Shown here piece by piece: positions 55,145 to 63,807 of a stretch of 64,000 bases of DNA. Position numbers and translations under genes: made by a program. The notes beneath the pieces were generated by a model. The model was not told the origin of the DNA, made no database searches, and saw only the letters and a list, made by a program, of their open reading frames with translations. Origin of the DNA: JAAYBY01 sp964465385 (GTDB taxonomy: Bacteria > Bacillota > Clostridia > Saccharofermentanales > UBA5734); contig CAYXIM010000001.1 of assembly GCA_964465385.1 (NCBI GenBank), positions 4,052 through 68,051 of the forward strand, in the 5' to 3' direction. Numbering within the stretch: the first letter of the stretch is position 1; each line of letters begins with the position of its first letter.

Positions 55145-56224
55145 TCAAGCACCGGTTTCGTTCAAGTAGTCATCTATCAGTGACAGCAGGCCATCCAGGT
55201 CTGCCAGGCTGGTGTCCGCCATGTGTGCGATGCGGAAAGTCTGGTTGCGCAGGGCGCCGTAGCCGTTGGACAACAGGTAGCCCCGTTGGCCCAGCCAGGC
55301 ATTAAGTGCGGCCACATCAAGGGAACGGGTGTTGCGCAGGCAGGTGACCGTCGGCGACAAAACGGCTTCATCGGCAAAAAGGGCAAAGCGGTCTCTGGCC
55401 CAGGCCTGGGTATGCTCGGCCAGCTGCTGGTGGCGTCGGTAACGGCGCTCAGGGCCCTCTGCCAGGATGCGGTCCAGCTGGTAATCCAGGGCAAACAGAT
55501 GGGATAAGGACGGTGTGGACGGGTATTGGTGGTTTTTTTGACGGATGGTTTCAACCAGGGTCAAGAGGTCAAAATACAAGCCCCGGTGGGGCACCTGGCG
55601 GGCAGCCTGGAGGGCTTTTTCTGAAACCGTGCACAAGGAAAGGCCCGGTGGCAGGCCCAGGCATTTTTGCGACGAGCCAATCAGGACATCGATGCCCAGC
55701 TGCTGAACCGGCAGGTCGACCCCGCCCAGGGAGCTGACCGCATCGACCAGCCAGACCAGCTCCGGATAAGCCGCAAAAACAGCCGCCAGCGGCGCCAAAG
55801 GGTTCATGACACCGGTTGAGGTTTCATTGTGGGTGATGGTTGCCACATCATAGCGGCCGCTGGCTAAGGTCTTGTCGACCACCGCCAGGTCCACGCCCCG
55901 GCCTGGTTCAAAGGAGACCAGGTCAGCCGGCACCCCGTTGGCCTGGGCCATTTGATGCCAGCGGTCCCCAAAAGCACCCACGGAAAACACAACCGCCCGC
56001 TGCCTGGTGCAGGAGCGGATGGCCCCTTCCATGAGGCCGCTGCCAGATGAGGTGGACAGGACAATGTCCTGGTCGGTCTTGAGCAGCTGGCGCAGGCGGT
56101 CGGAGATGCTTTTTTGCAAATCAGAAACCTCCGGGCCCCTGTGGCTGATCATGGGCTTGGCCATGGCCTGTAGAACGTCTGGTCGAACCTCAACAGGACC
56201 CGGTATAAACAGGTGTTTGTGCAT
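55145..56224 (-). CDS. Class V aminotransferase (alanine-glyoxylate/phosphoserine type)
   Basis: About 359 residues from the ATG at 56224 (GGAG 6 nt upstream); an ATG at 56236 adds four residues. Pyridoxal-phosphate lysine in GSSQKCLGLPPG near residue 190, an aspartate in DAVSSLGG and a TSSGSGLMEGA cofactor loop. The family includes alanine-glyoxylate and serine-pyruvate transaminases, and in some archaea and anaerobes it serves as the phosphoserine transaminase. Position directly upstream of serA supports that serine role here, by inference. Confidence 0.88.
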   Translation of the reverse strand: MHKHLFIPGPVEVRPDVLQAMAKPMISHRGPEVSDLQKSISDRLRQLLKTDQDIVLSTSSGSGLMEGAIRSCTRQRAVVFSVGAFGDRWHQMAQANGVPADLVSFEPGRGVDLAVVDKTLASGRYDVATITHNETSTGVMNPLAPLAAVFAAYPELVWLVDAVSSLGGVDLPVQQLGIDVLIGSSQKCLGLPPGLSLCTVSEKALQAARQVPHRGLYFDLLTLVETIRQKNHQYPSTPSLSHLFALDYQLDRILAEGPERRYRRHQQLAEHTQAWARDRFALFADEAVLSPTVTCLRNTRSLDVAALNAWLGQRGYLLSNGYGALRNQTFRIAHMADTSLADLDGLLSLIDDYLNETGA

Positions 56225-56253
56225 GTCGTGCTCCATTCTTCTGGTTTTGACGG

Positions 56254-57804
56254 TTAATCAGGCAAAACGGGAATGACGAGCACGTCACCGACCCTGATCA
56301 CGGCATTGGTGATCTGGCCGTCCGCCGTTGTGTAATCAATGTCGTTGGCATCCAGAATCAGCCGGCTGTATTCCCAGGAACCACTGCCATAGTATTTGAC
56401 CGCAATGCTCCAGGGGGTGTCTCCGGCGACAACCGTATGTCGAGCCAGGATGCTTCCATCCGGCGGCTGCGTGGCGCTTGTTTCCTGACCGGAAGTGGTT
56501 TCCTGGCCACTCTGCTCACTGCCGGTTTCCTGCGTCTGGCCGCCGGTCGGATCGGTTTGCTCTCCGGACGGCGTCGGACTGGCTGAATCGGTGGTTGTCT
56601 CAACCGATTCCGTTGTGACACCAGGTTTGTCCGTTTCTTTGGGGGCCTTGGGTTTGCCAAAGATCATCTGGTAAATCAAGACCAGACAGGCGATACAGAT
56701 GGCAGCGATGATCACATAAAAGGCAATGCGTCGGCCACGGCCGTAGGCATCGATTTCATCCCCAAAGAGATCTTCGTCATCGTGGTCATCGAAATAGGCC
56801 GGTTCGGTCCGTTCAGGGACCGGACCTTCCTGAAGCGGGTCTGTTTGTGTGTACATGAGGGCAGGCATGGGCTCGTCTGCTTCGTCCGCTTGTGCCTGGG
56901 GCCATTCTTCCTCGCGCGGTTTGGGCCGCCCGAAAAGGGCATCTGAACGGCTTGTCTGACCCAGGCCCAAAAAGGCCGCCGTGTCGGCATGGCTCTTGGT
57001 CAGGCCCAGCCGGCCGGTGCGCTCGGCACTGAAAATATTCTCAACGAAGCCGATCATGAACTGCATGGGTGTGCCGGGCAGCTTGGCTGCGGCCGCCGTC
57101 ATGACCATGCCGGCCGCATCTGCCTGGTCATCTGCTTCATAAAGCATGCGCAGGACCTCACGCTGGCCCAGCGCCTGCATGACCTCCCGGTTGCAGACGA
57201 TCAGGCAGTCGTCCATCTGCAGCTGGGCGATGTTGGAGTAACGGACCGTCCCCGCCACCCCGGCACTGTACATGTCCAGGTTGTCAACTGCTTTACCGGA
57301 AAAATCGATGGCTTCCATGGGAAAATCATCCGTCGTCAAGGGGTAGAGCACATCGTTGCGGTAGAGGTAGGCACAACCACCCCCCATGGTGACCGCCGCC
57401 AGTTCTGCATCACGGACCAGGATGCCCGCAAAATACGGCTGCCTCATGCCGTCGTGTTTGAGGGCCATGCGGCCCACCACCGAAACAGCACACTCGGCCA
57501 GTTCATTGATTTCAGCATCAATGTTGTGGGCCGGGTCTTTTATTTCTGTCATGATTTTATCAAGGTGCTGGCGCACAGGTGCGGCAACCGACCCATCGGC
57601 CTCACCGCCAGACAGCCTGGCAAACACACCTAGAAAAAACCCGCGGTCTTCACGGTCCAGGGTGATGTCTGCCGCCCGGTGCTCCCTGCGCCCGGACAAA
57701 CGGCCATCCAGATAAAAACGATCCGTTGCACCAGATGTCGGGTAATAACGGGCCGTGACCGTTGTTGCCAGGCGCGTTGTCGCAGCCTTCGGTTGTTTAG
57801 CCAT
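56254..57804 (-). CDS. Degenerate PP2C-like domain, membrane helix and LysM domain
   Basis: 516 residues. The N-terminal 260 residues follow the PP2C phosphatase fold, but the metal-binding motifs are lost: the canonical DGxGG reads ARLSGG, GDSR reads GGGC, and the late DG reads NR. It is thus probably a pseudophosphatase. An acidic linker follows, then a membrane helix (RIAFYVIIAAICIACLVLIY, near 363-382), a long Thr/Ser/Gly/Glu-rich linker and a C-terminal LysM domain (HTVVAGDTPWSIAVKYYG) that binds peptidoglycan. The layout suggests a protein that links cytoplasmic signalling to the wall. The ATG at 57804 follows GAGGAGGTTCTCC. Confidence 0.85.
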   Translation of the reverse strand: MAKQPKAATTRLATTVTARYYPTSGATDRFYLDGRLSGRREHRAADITLDREDRGFFLGVFARLSGGEADGSVAAPVRQHLDKIMTEIKDPAHNIDAEINELAECAVSVVGRMALKHDGMRQPYFAGILVRDAELAAVTMGGGCAYLYRNDVLYPLTTDDFPMEAIDFSGKAVDNLDMYSAGVAGTVRYSNIAQLQMDDCLIVCNREVMQALGQREVLRMLYEADDQADAAGMVMTAAAAKLPGTPMQFMIGFVENIFSAERTGRLGLTKSHADTAAFLGLGQTSRSDALFGRPKPREEEWPQAQADEADEPMPALMYTQTDPLQEGPVPERTEPAYFDDHDDEDLFGDEIDAYGRGRRIAFYVIIAAICIACLVLIYQMIFGKPKAPKETDKPGVTTESVETTTDSASPTPSGEQTDPTGGQTQETGSEQSGQETTSGQETSATQPPDGSILARHTVVAGDTPWSIAVKYYGSGSWEYSRLILDANDIDYTTADGQITNAVIRVGDVLVIPVLPD

Positions 57805-57879
57805 GGAGAACCTCCTCGGGGATGATTCGGTTGATCAAGCGCCTGTCCCAGCCGGAAGCAGGGCTTATTATTGGTTCAT

Positions 57880-57888
57880 ATTATACCA
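57880..57888 (-). promoter_or_regulatory. Extended -10 promoter of the PP2C-LysM gene
   Basis: TGGTATAAT (57888-57880) on the minus strand, about 75 nt before the ATG; no good -35. Confidence 0.55.
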
Positions 57889-57974
57889 CAGGGCTTCACA
57901 CGCAATATGACAGATTCTTATCAATTTTTTAAAGTGGCCGCCCGCCTGGCTGTGGAAAAGCAGGTCCGCTTTTC

Positions 57975-58003
57975 TTGTCGGCCTGCGACTTTTTGTGTAT
58001 CAT
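57975..58003 (+). promoter_or_regulatory. Sigma-A promoter of the RCC1-repeat gene
   Basis: TTGTCG (57975-57980), 17 nt, TATCAT (57998-58003). Transcription would start near 58010, giving a short leader that still contains GAGGT (58011-58015). Confidence 0.6.
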
Positions 58004-58023
58004 GAGGTGCGAGGTTCAAACCC

Positions 58024-59961
58024 ATGCCTTTTGAATGTCTACGATCCCGAAAAAAACGGTTCCGCCTGGCCAAAGCCTTGTCTTTGGCCCTGGTTTTTGT
58101 TGCCATCTGTGGGCTGCCTGCCCCCCTGGCTGCGCTGGCAAGCCCGCTTGACTCACAGCCGGTACAGCTGGCTGCGGGAAAGCTGCACAGTGCCCTGCTC
58201 TTGCAGGATGGTTCGCTTTACACCTGGGGAGACAACAGCTATGGCCAGCTGGGTTTTCATGACGTCTCCTACCAGGACCAGCCCAGAAAATTGCCTTGGC
58301 CGGACCGCATCAAATCAGTCAGCCTGGGCGCCGACCACACAGTGTTTGTGACCGAGCAGGGACACGCCTATGCCATGGGCCGCAACGCGTTCGGCCAGCT
58401 GGGCGATGGCAGCACCCAGCCCAGCGCAAGCCCGGTTCGCGTGTCTGGCCTGACCGGCGTCCAGACTGTCTCTTGCGGCCTGTGGCATGCCCTGGCCCTG
58501 TTGGAAGACGGCAGCGTCTGGGGCTGGGGAGATAATTCTTTTTCACAGCTGGGCAGCCTGCCAGGTGAAGCTATTCTGGATACGGCAGGAGCCCGTATTG
58601 GCCACCGCCACACCCAGCCGGTTCGCATCATCAGCGAGGGTGCGGCCCTGATCGAAGCTGGCGGGTCTTTTTCCCTCTATGCGGATCAGCAGGGCGTTCT
58701 TTATGCCTGGGGCAACAATGACCGCGGCCAGCTGGGTGACGGCACCCAGGAAACGCGCACCGACCCCACGGCTGTTTTGGGCTTGTCTCAGGTTCGCCTG
58801 GTTTCCGCCGGCTACCAGTCAGTGCTGGCTGTCGTCCATACGGCAGGTGTGGACCAGCTTTATGCCTGGGGCGACAACAGCCTGGGCCAGCTGGGCACGG
58901 ATGATGTGTCCACGGGGGACGCCTTTCAGCCCCTGGCCCTGCACCTGCCCCTGGACGCTGCCACACCGGCGCCTGTTGAAACCATCCGCCACATCAGCAT
59001 GGGTTACAGCCATGCCCTGATCTCAGTCGAGATCCCGGCTGCCAACGGCGGCCAGCGGGAAAGCCTGCTGGCCTGGGGAGACAACGCCGTCGGTCAGTTG
59101 GCTTTGGGTGATGCCCTGTCCAGAAGCAAACCGACCCTTTTAGCCGGCAGCTATGACGGCTTTTCCGGGTCTGCTTTTTTGCCCTTTGATGCCCTCGCCT
59201 GCGGCGGCGGCCACACCCTGGTGCTCAGCAGCATGGGCCTTCTGGCCACCTCCGGCCGGGGAGAGCGCGGTCAGCTGGGCACCCGTTCCATCTTGAACCG
59301 CCTGGTCCTGACCCCGGTGCCGATAGCGGACGTGATCCGGCCGGGCTGGGTCGAGGGCGCCCGGGCAGCGGTGAGCCGCCAGGAAGATCAGTCCGTGGTC
59401 ATCCGCTGGCCGGCCGCCCAGGACAACATCCAGCTGGCTGGTTACCGGTTGGAGATAGCGGCTTCGGACGGCAGCCACACCCACCAGGACGTCGGTTTGG
59501 CGCAGACCTGGACACTGCCGGCACGTTCAAAATCGGACGCCCTGCTGGTCACCGTCGTTGCCTACGACCTTGACAACCAGCAAGCCCCATGGGACCAGCT
59601 CAGCCACCTCATGGCCTATCTGCCACCGGCTGACCAGCCCCTGGCCCCTGCTTCAGCTTATTTCGACAACCCCGTCCTGAGCGTGCCCCTGATCGATGCC
59701 GCCAGCCACAACTGGCGGCCTGACCCGGCCGGCCGCCTGCAGGCCCTGCTGGTGCCCTGGGACCTGCACCAGCTGCTTGACGCCGATGCCCTGCCGGTGC
59801 CCCCCCGTTTTGACTGGCCCATCCGCTTGGCCCTTTTTTCAGCCGTTTTGCTGGTTCTGGTCCTGATCCTGGCCTTGTGGGGCCGCCGACACAAAAAAAA
59901 GACGGCCCCGGTGGCCGATACGTCTGCTCCCGTTCCCATCAAGCGAATCAGCTCATCGTAA
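58024..59961 (+). CDS. Exported RCC1-repeat (seven-blade) membrane-anchored protein
   Basis: 645 residues. A basic N-terminus and hydrophobic core ending LAALAS form a signal peptide. Seven RCC1-type repeats follow, each with a Trp/Gly-rich turn (LYTWGDNSYGQLG, AYAMGRNAFGQLG, VWGWGDNSFSQLG and so on), enough for one beta-propeller (about 45-430). Then comes a fibronectin-like or beta-rich stretch, and near 595-618 a membrane helix followed by the basic tail RRHKKK, so the protein is anchored with the propeller outside. RCC1 repeats are best known from eukaryotes; bacterial copies are secreted proteins of unknown role. The stop overlaps DUF2207 by 9 nt. Confidence 0.88.
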   Translation: MPFECLRSRKKRFRLAKALSLALVFVAICGLPAPLAALASPLDSQPVQLAAGKLHSALLLQDGSLYTWGDNSYGQLGFHDVSYQDQPRKLPWPDRIKSVSLGADHTVFVTEQGHAYAMGRNAFGQLGDGSTQPSASPVRVSGLTGVQTVSCGLWHALALLEDGSVWGWGDNSFSQLGSLPGEAILDTAGARIGHRHTQPVRIISEGAALIEAGGSFSLYADQQGVLYAWGNNDRGQLGDGTQETRTDPTAVLGLSQVRLVSAGYQSVLAVVHTAGVDQLYAWGDNSLGQLGTDDVSTGDAFQPLALHLPLDAATPAPVETIRHISMGYSHALISVEIPAANGGQRESLLAWGDNAVGQLALGDALSRSKPTLLAGSYDGFSGSAFLPFDALACGGGHTLVLSSMGLLATSGRGERGQLGTRSILNRLVLTPVPIADVIRPGWVEGARAAVSRQEDQSVVIRWPAAQDNIQLAGYRLEIAASDGSHTHQDVGLAQTWTLPARSKSDALLVTVVAYDLDNQQAPWDQLSHLMAYLPPADQPLAPASAYFDNPVLSVPLIDAASHNWRPDPAGRLQALLVPWDLHQLLDADALPVPPRFDWPIRLALFSAVLLVLVLILALWGRRHKKKTAPVADTSAPVPIKRISSS

Positions 59962-61719
59962 GAGTTCCCGGTGCATCATTTCCGGCAACAACAGGCTGGA
60001 CGTTAAAATATTCAGCATGGCCGTGATGTCAGCCTGAAACTGGTCGACGGCCTGCCAACGCGTGTGCCGGTCTGGCGGACACAGGCCATAGCGACACCAC
60101 TGGTCATGCAGAGGGGTGTCTTGCCAGAGCGTGCGCAGCTGGTTGAAGAACCGCTGTGACAAGCCAAAAGCAACCGCGTAGGCAAAATAGGCCCGTTGCT
60201 GGTCTGCATCAGGGGGCGGTTGCTGCCGGTCCAGGTGGCGCAGCTTGCCCACCAGGGCCCGCCCGTCTTTGAGCTGCCGGCGGCCATGAGGTGTCAGGCG
60301 CCGGATGGTCAGGCTGTAAACCCAAAAACCGACACCCACGGCAAACAGGACCAGGGCCAGGGTGATCTTGAAGACAAGGAAAAACACCAGCGACAAGAGC
60401 ACATAGCACAAGGCCAGCAGGCGCGTGGCCCGTTGGCCACGCCTGGTCTTGTCGGGGTCGATCAGGTTTTGTTCGGAAAGCTCATGGGTCAGCAGGTGCT
60501 GAAAAATCCGGTAGCGGTTGCGAAAAGCTGCAGCGGTTTCCCGGTGGCGCGCGTAGCGGCGCACATCGGCAATGCCCAGGCTGCCATCCGTGGACAGCTC
60601 TTGAAAAAACCAGTCCAGCAGGTAGGCTTCGGTCTGGCTGACAGGCTCAGTTGGCGGGTCTGGCTGCTGGCACAAGGTGAAAACGGTGCCGTCCAGTGAC
60701 AGCCTGCCCCGTTCGGTCAAATCCAGCAGCAGGCTGAGCATGAGATGCGCAGGCTTGAAATGACGCATCAGCAAGGCCAGCAGGTAGGGTGGACAGGCTT
60801 TTGGGGGGTCGGCAGCGGGTGCCTTGGGCTCCGGGAAGGCCCCTTCGCGGTCGAAGAGCCAGTAGAGCAGACAGGCAATCAGAGCCGCCAGGGCCACGCA
60901 GATCAAGATGATCTGGGTGGCGGCCTGCCGCACCTGGTGCAGGCGCAAGGCCAGCCTTTCCTCATGAACGGCCCGGGCCTGCAAGGTGGCCGCCCGTTTC
61001 ATGGGGTCCGCATGGCTTGCGTTAGAAAAAGCATCTGCGGGCAGCAGCAAGGTCAAGGTCAGCGTGTGAGCGGCCGGCAGGCGCTGGGCACGGAAGGTGA
61101 GGGTGCTGGCATCGGCCTGGGCGAGCACAAAGGGGGACAGGCTGGCGGCATGGTGCCAGGCCTGGCTGAGGTCACAGCCGGCTGTGCAGCTGATGTGGAC
61201 TGTTGCCTGGTCAATCAGGCCGGTGGCCTGCAAGGGGTCAAAAAAGCGGCCTTCAAAAGCTGCGGTATCGACATGTTGCAAGACCGCATGGTCCAGGCTG
61301 TAGTCCAGCACCAGCGTGCGCTGCATGCCGGCTTGCAGGGCCAAAGTCAGGTCCAGTTGCTTTTTTTTACTTGAAACGTCCAGGGTGTAAGTCATGGCCT
61401 GGCCAGGCACGGTGGCCGGCAAGAGCTCCAGCTCCTGCCCGCCTGTCTCCTGACCGCTCTGGTCAATCAGGCGGATTTTTTCGATGGTCATCTGCTGGTC
61501 ACCGGTCTGGTAGAGCATGGACAGCCTGCGCAGCTCCGTCAAGGTTTCCAGCTGGATGCGTTCGGTCACATGTGACCGGCCGTCTTCATCCAACAGGACC
61601 GAGATGCTGTAGTCTGCCACATGAAAAGAGCCGGTCGAGGCTTCAACCGGGGCCACACAAAAGCCAATCACCAGCAAGATTGGAAGGATGGCATGGCACC
61701 ATCTGTTTTTGAAAAACAT
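59953..61719 (-). CDS. DUF2207 membrane protein
   Basis: 588 residues from the ATG at 61719 (AGAGGTATTG upstream). Signal peptide (ILPILLVIGFCVAPVEAS), then an extracytoplasmic domain of about 220 residues with the DUF2207 opening VADYSISVLLDEDGRSHVTERIQLE, a membrane helix (ATQIILICVALAALIACLLYWLF), a cytoplasmic region, two more helices (RATRLLALCYVLLSLVFFLVF, LALVLFAVGVGFWVY) and a soluble C-terminus. The family is widespread and unassigned. It lies 96 nt downstream of tRNA-Ala without an obvious terminator, so part of its expression may come from the tRNA promoter. Confidence 0.85.
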   Translation of the reverse strand: MFFKNRWCHAILPILLVIGFCVAPVEASTGSFHVADYSISVLLDEDGRSHVTERIQLETLTELRRLSMLYQTGDQQMTIEKIRLIDQSGQETGGQELELLPATVPGQAMTYTLDVSSKKKQLDLTLALQAGMQRTLVLDYSLDHAVLQHVDTAAFEGRFFDPLQATGLIDQATVHISCTAGCDLSQAWHHAASLSPFVLAQADASTLTFRAQRLPAAHTLTLTLLLPADAFSNASHADPMKRAATLQARAVHEERLALRLHQVRQAATQIILICVALAALIACLLYWLFDREGAFPEPKAPAADPPKACPPYLLALLMRHFKPAHLMLSLLLDLTERGRLSLDGTVFTLCQQPDPPTEPVSQTEAYLLDWFFQELSTDGSLGIADVRRYARHRETAAAFRNRYRIFQHLLTHELSEQNLIDPDKTRRGQRATRLLALCYVLLSLVFFLVFKITLALVLFAVGVGFWVYSLTIRRLTPHGRRQLKDGRALVGKLRHLDRQQPPPDADQQRAYFAYAVAFGLSQRFFNQLRTLWQDTPLHDQWCRYGLCPPDRHTRWQAVDQFQADITAMLNILTSSLLLPEMMHRELLR

Positions 61720-61815
61720 CAATACCTCTGAACAGGGGTGTCTGTGTCCGGCCTTCAAGGTCTAGGGCTGCCACCCCTTGTTTCGTGTGCCTGGGCTCGG
61801 TTGTGGTAGGCATCC

Positions 61816-61891
61816 TGGTGGAGAATATCGGGTTCGAACCGACGACCTCTTACATGCGAAGCAAGCGCTCTCCCAGCTGAGCTAATTCCCC
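61816..61891 (-). tRNA. tRNA-Ala, anticodon CGC
   Basis: 76 nt on the minus strand including an encoded 3' CCA. Acceptor GGGGAAT/ATTCTCC contains G3:U70, the main alanine identity element. D arm GCTC...GAGC; anticodon stem CTTGC/GTAAG with loop TTCGCAT, anticodon CGC; T arm GTCGG/CCGAT with TTCGAAC. It reads GCG codons. Confidence 0.95.
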
Positions 61892-61904
61892 AAGGCATGT
61901 GCCC

Positions 61905-61933
61905 ATTATAAAAAGGCTGTTTCCAGCTGTCAA
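61905..61933 (-). promoter_or_regulatory. Consensus sigma-A promoter of tRNA-Ala
   Basis: TTGACA (61933-61928), 17 nt, TATAAT (61910-61905): a perfect match to consensus, with the start about 7 nt before the mature 5' end. It lies in the 48-nt space after the acyl-CoA ligase stop. Confidence 0.92.
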
Positions 61934-61939
61934 GCGGGC

Positions 61940-63673
61940 CTAGTCTGCCGGCAGCCCCTGTGAGGCGGCTTTTTCCAGCTCAGCGCGTTCCAGGGCAATG
62001 AAGTCTGTCTTGCCCACCTTGGTTTTGGGCAGCTCTGTCATGAAGGCAAGGGCCTTGGGCACCGCGTAGGGCAAGAGTTTTTGCCGGCAGGCCGCCAGCA
62101 CCTGGGCTTGAAGCTGTTCGTGATCGCTGATGGCCTGGTCTGCCACCACAAAGGCTTTGGGGACCTGCATTTTATAGGCATGGGGCATGCCGACCACACA
62201 AGCCGCCACAACACCCGGGACAGACAAGATCACCTCTTCCACCTGGGAGGGAAAAACCGGTATGCCAGACACCTTGATGATGCGCTTGATCCGCTGTTTG
62301 AAGTGGAAGTAACCATCTTCATCCATGTAACCCAGATCGCCCGTGTGAACCCAATCCTGGCCATCGGGATGCCTGCGCACCGTTTCGGCCGTTGCCTGGG
62401 GATCGTTCAGGTAGCCCAGCATGGTGGTTGGCCCACTGATGCAAAATTCGCCGTCGGTGCCAACCGGCAGCTCCTGTGTGGTGTTGGGTTTGACGACTTT
62501 CATGCGGATGTCTGCCAGGGGCAGGCCCACTGTTTCTGATCGGTTGTCCAGCATGGGGTTGACACAGCAGACGGTCACGGTTTCGGTCAGGCCGTATCCC
62601 TCGCGCAAGGTGACGGTGCCCTTGCGTTCCCGGACGAAATGATCAAAGCGTTTTTTAAGGTCAGACGGCAGGGAGTCGCCGCCTGAAAAAATCGCTTTCA
62701 GACAAGACAGGTCGGCTTTTTCCAGCTTGCGGCTGCTCAACAGGCCTTCGTAAAGGGTGGGCACAGCAGCCAGCAAAGACGGCTTTTCACACCGGATGAT
62801 GCTGGCCAGCCGGTCAGGGGAAAACTGGGGCACCAGAATGCAGCGCATGCCGTTGAACAAAATCGTGTGAAGCCCGATGCCCAGGCCAAAGCCATGAAAG
62901 AGCGGCAGGATGGCCACCATGGACAGGCCCCTGGGGTCGAAGGAACCATCAACCGGCGAGCCGATCAACTGGGGGCCCTGGTGGGCCAGGACATTGAAGT
63001 GGTGGGAGGATAACTGGATGGTCTTGGGCGAGCCGGTGGTGCCTCCGCTGTGCAGGTAAACCGCACAGGCCTGGGGATCAATCTGCCGCTGGCCGTCCGG
63101 CAGCGCTTGCGCCCCGGTAAGAAAAGCTGCCCAGGTCACAGCTTCAGGTCCCAGGGGACCGTGTTTGATCTTGCGCCCCTTGGTCAGCCAGAAGCCCGCT
63201 TTCAGCGTGGGCTTGAGGTAGTCCATGATGGAGCAGACGATGGTGTGCCGGATGCCGGATGTGACCAGGTTGGCCTGGTGCTGGCCTAACAAGCCATCCA
63301 GGATAATCAAGACCGTGCTCTTGGTCGTACGGGTGATGTGCTTGAGTTCATGGGCCGTCGTCAGGGGGTGGACCATGTTGCAAATCCCGCCCAGGCGATT
63401 GACCGCATAAAAGAAAACAACCGCATGCGGGGTGTTGGGCAGGCAAAGGGTGGCCACCTCCCCTGCAGCGAAGCCCGTTTGCTTCAAGGCCTGGGCCGCC
63501 CGCCGGATCTGGTCGATCAGGGCCTGGTAAGACAGGTGGCTGCCCATGAAAGTCAGGGCCGTTTGATCCGGATACCGCTGCGCTGCCTGGGCGACTGCCT
63601 CGTACAGGGTCTGCTGGGGGTAGGCCAGGTGGCTTTGAAACCAGGGATCCAGATGCTTTTCCCAAGGATGCAC
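61940..63673 (-). CDS. AMP-forming acyl-CoA synthetase (fatty acid-CoA ligase-like)
   Basis: 577 residues. The adenylation signature is LHSGGTTGSPKT near residue 208-219; other ANL motifs are REGYGLTET, TGDLGYMDEDGYFHFKQRIKRIIKVSG and the C-terminal catalytic lysine region PKTKVGKTDF. It activates a carboxylic acid as acyl-AMP and transfers it to CoA. Chain length cannot be read; the N-terminal region suggests medium- or long-chain. It starts at a GTG (63673) with GGAGG 9 nt upstream. Confidence 0.9.
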   Translation of the reverse strand: MHPWEKHLDPWFQSHLAYPQQTLYEAVAQAAQRYPDQTALTFMGSHLSYQALIDQIRRAAQALKQTGFAAGEVATLCLPNTPHAVVFFYAVNRLGGICNMVHPLTTAHELKHITRTTKSTVLIILDGLLGQHQANLVTSGIRHTIVCSIMDYLKPTLKAGFWLTKGRKIKHGPLGPEAVTWAAFLTGAQALPDGQRQIDPQACAVYLHSGGTTGSPKTIQLSSHHFNVLAHQGPQLIGSPVDGSFDPRGLSMVAILPLFHGFGLGIGLHTILFNGMRCILVPQFSPDRLASIIRCEKPSLLAAVPTLYEGLLSSRKLEKADLSCLKAIFSGGDSLPSDLKKRFDHFVRERKGTVTLREGYGLTETVTVCCVNPMLDNRSETVGLPLADIRMKVVKPNTTQELPVGTDGEFCISGPTTMLGYLNDPQATAETVRRHPDGQDWVHTGDLGYMDEDGYFHFKQRIKRIIKVSGIPVFPSQVEEVILSVPGVVAACVVGMPHAYKMQVPKAFVVADQAISDHEQLQAQVLAACRQKLLPYAVPKALAFMTELPKTKVGKTDFIALERAELEKAASQGLPAD

Positions 63674-63716
63674 GTCAGAACACCTCCGTTGGTTGGTCCG
63701 TCAAAGTGTGTGTCTT

Positions 63717-63745
63717 ATTCTAACTGAAATGCCTTGATTCGACAA
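63717..63745 (-). promoter_or_regulatory. Sigma-A promoter of the acyl-CoA ligase gene
   Basis: TTGTCG (63745-63740), 17 nt, TAGAAT (63722-63717) on the minus strand. Confidence 0.65.
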
Positions 63746-63767
63746 TGGACCCGGGCAGCAGGCCGTG

Positions 63768-63776
63768 TGTTATACT
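63768..63776 (+). promoter_or_regulatory. Extended -10 promoter of radA
   Basis: TGTTATACT (63768-63776), an extended -10 about 31 nt before the radA ATG, divergent from the acyl-CoA ligase promoter. Confidence 0.6.
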
Positions 63777-63807
63777 GGGTGCAAGTTGACCTGAAGCGGA
63801 GGCGGAC

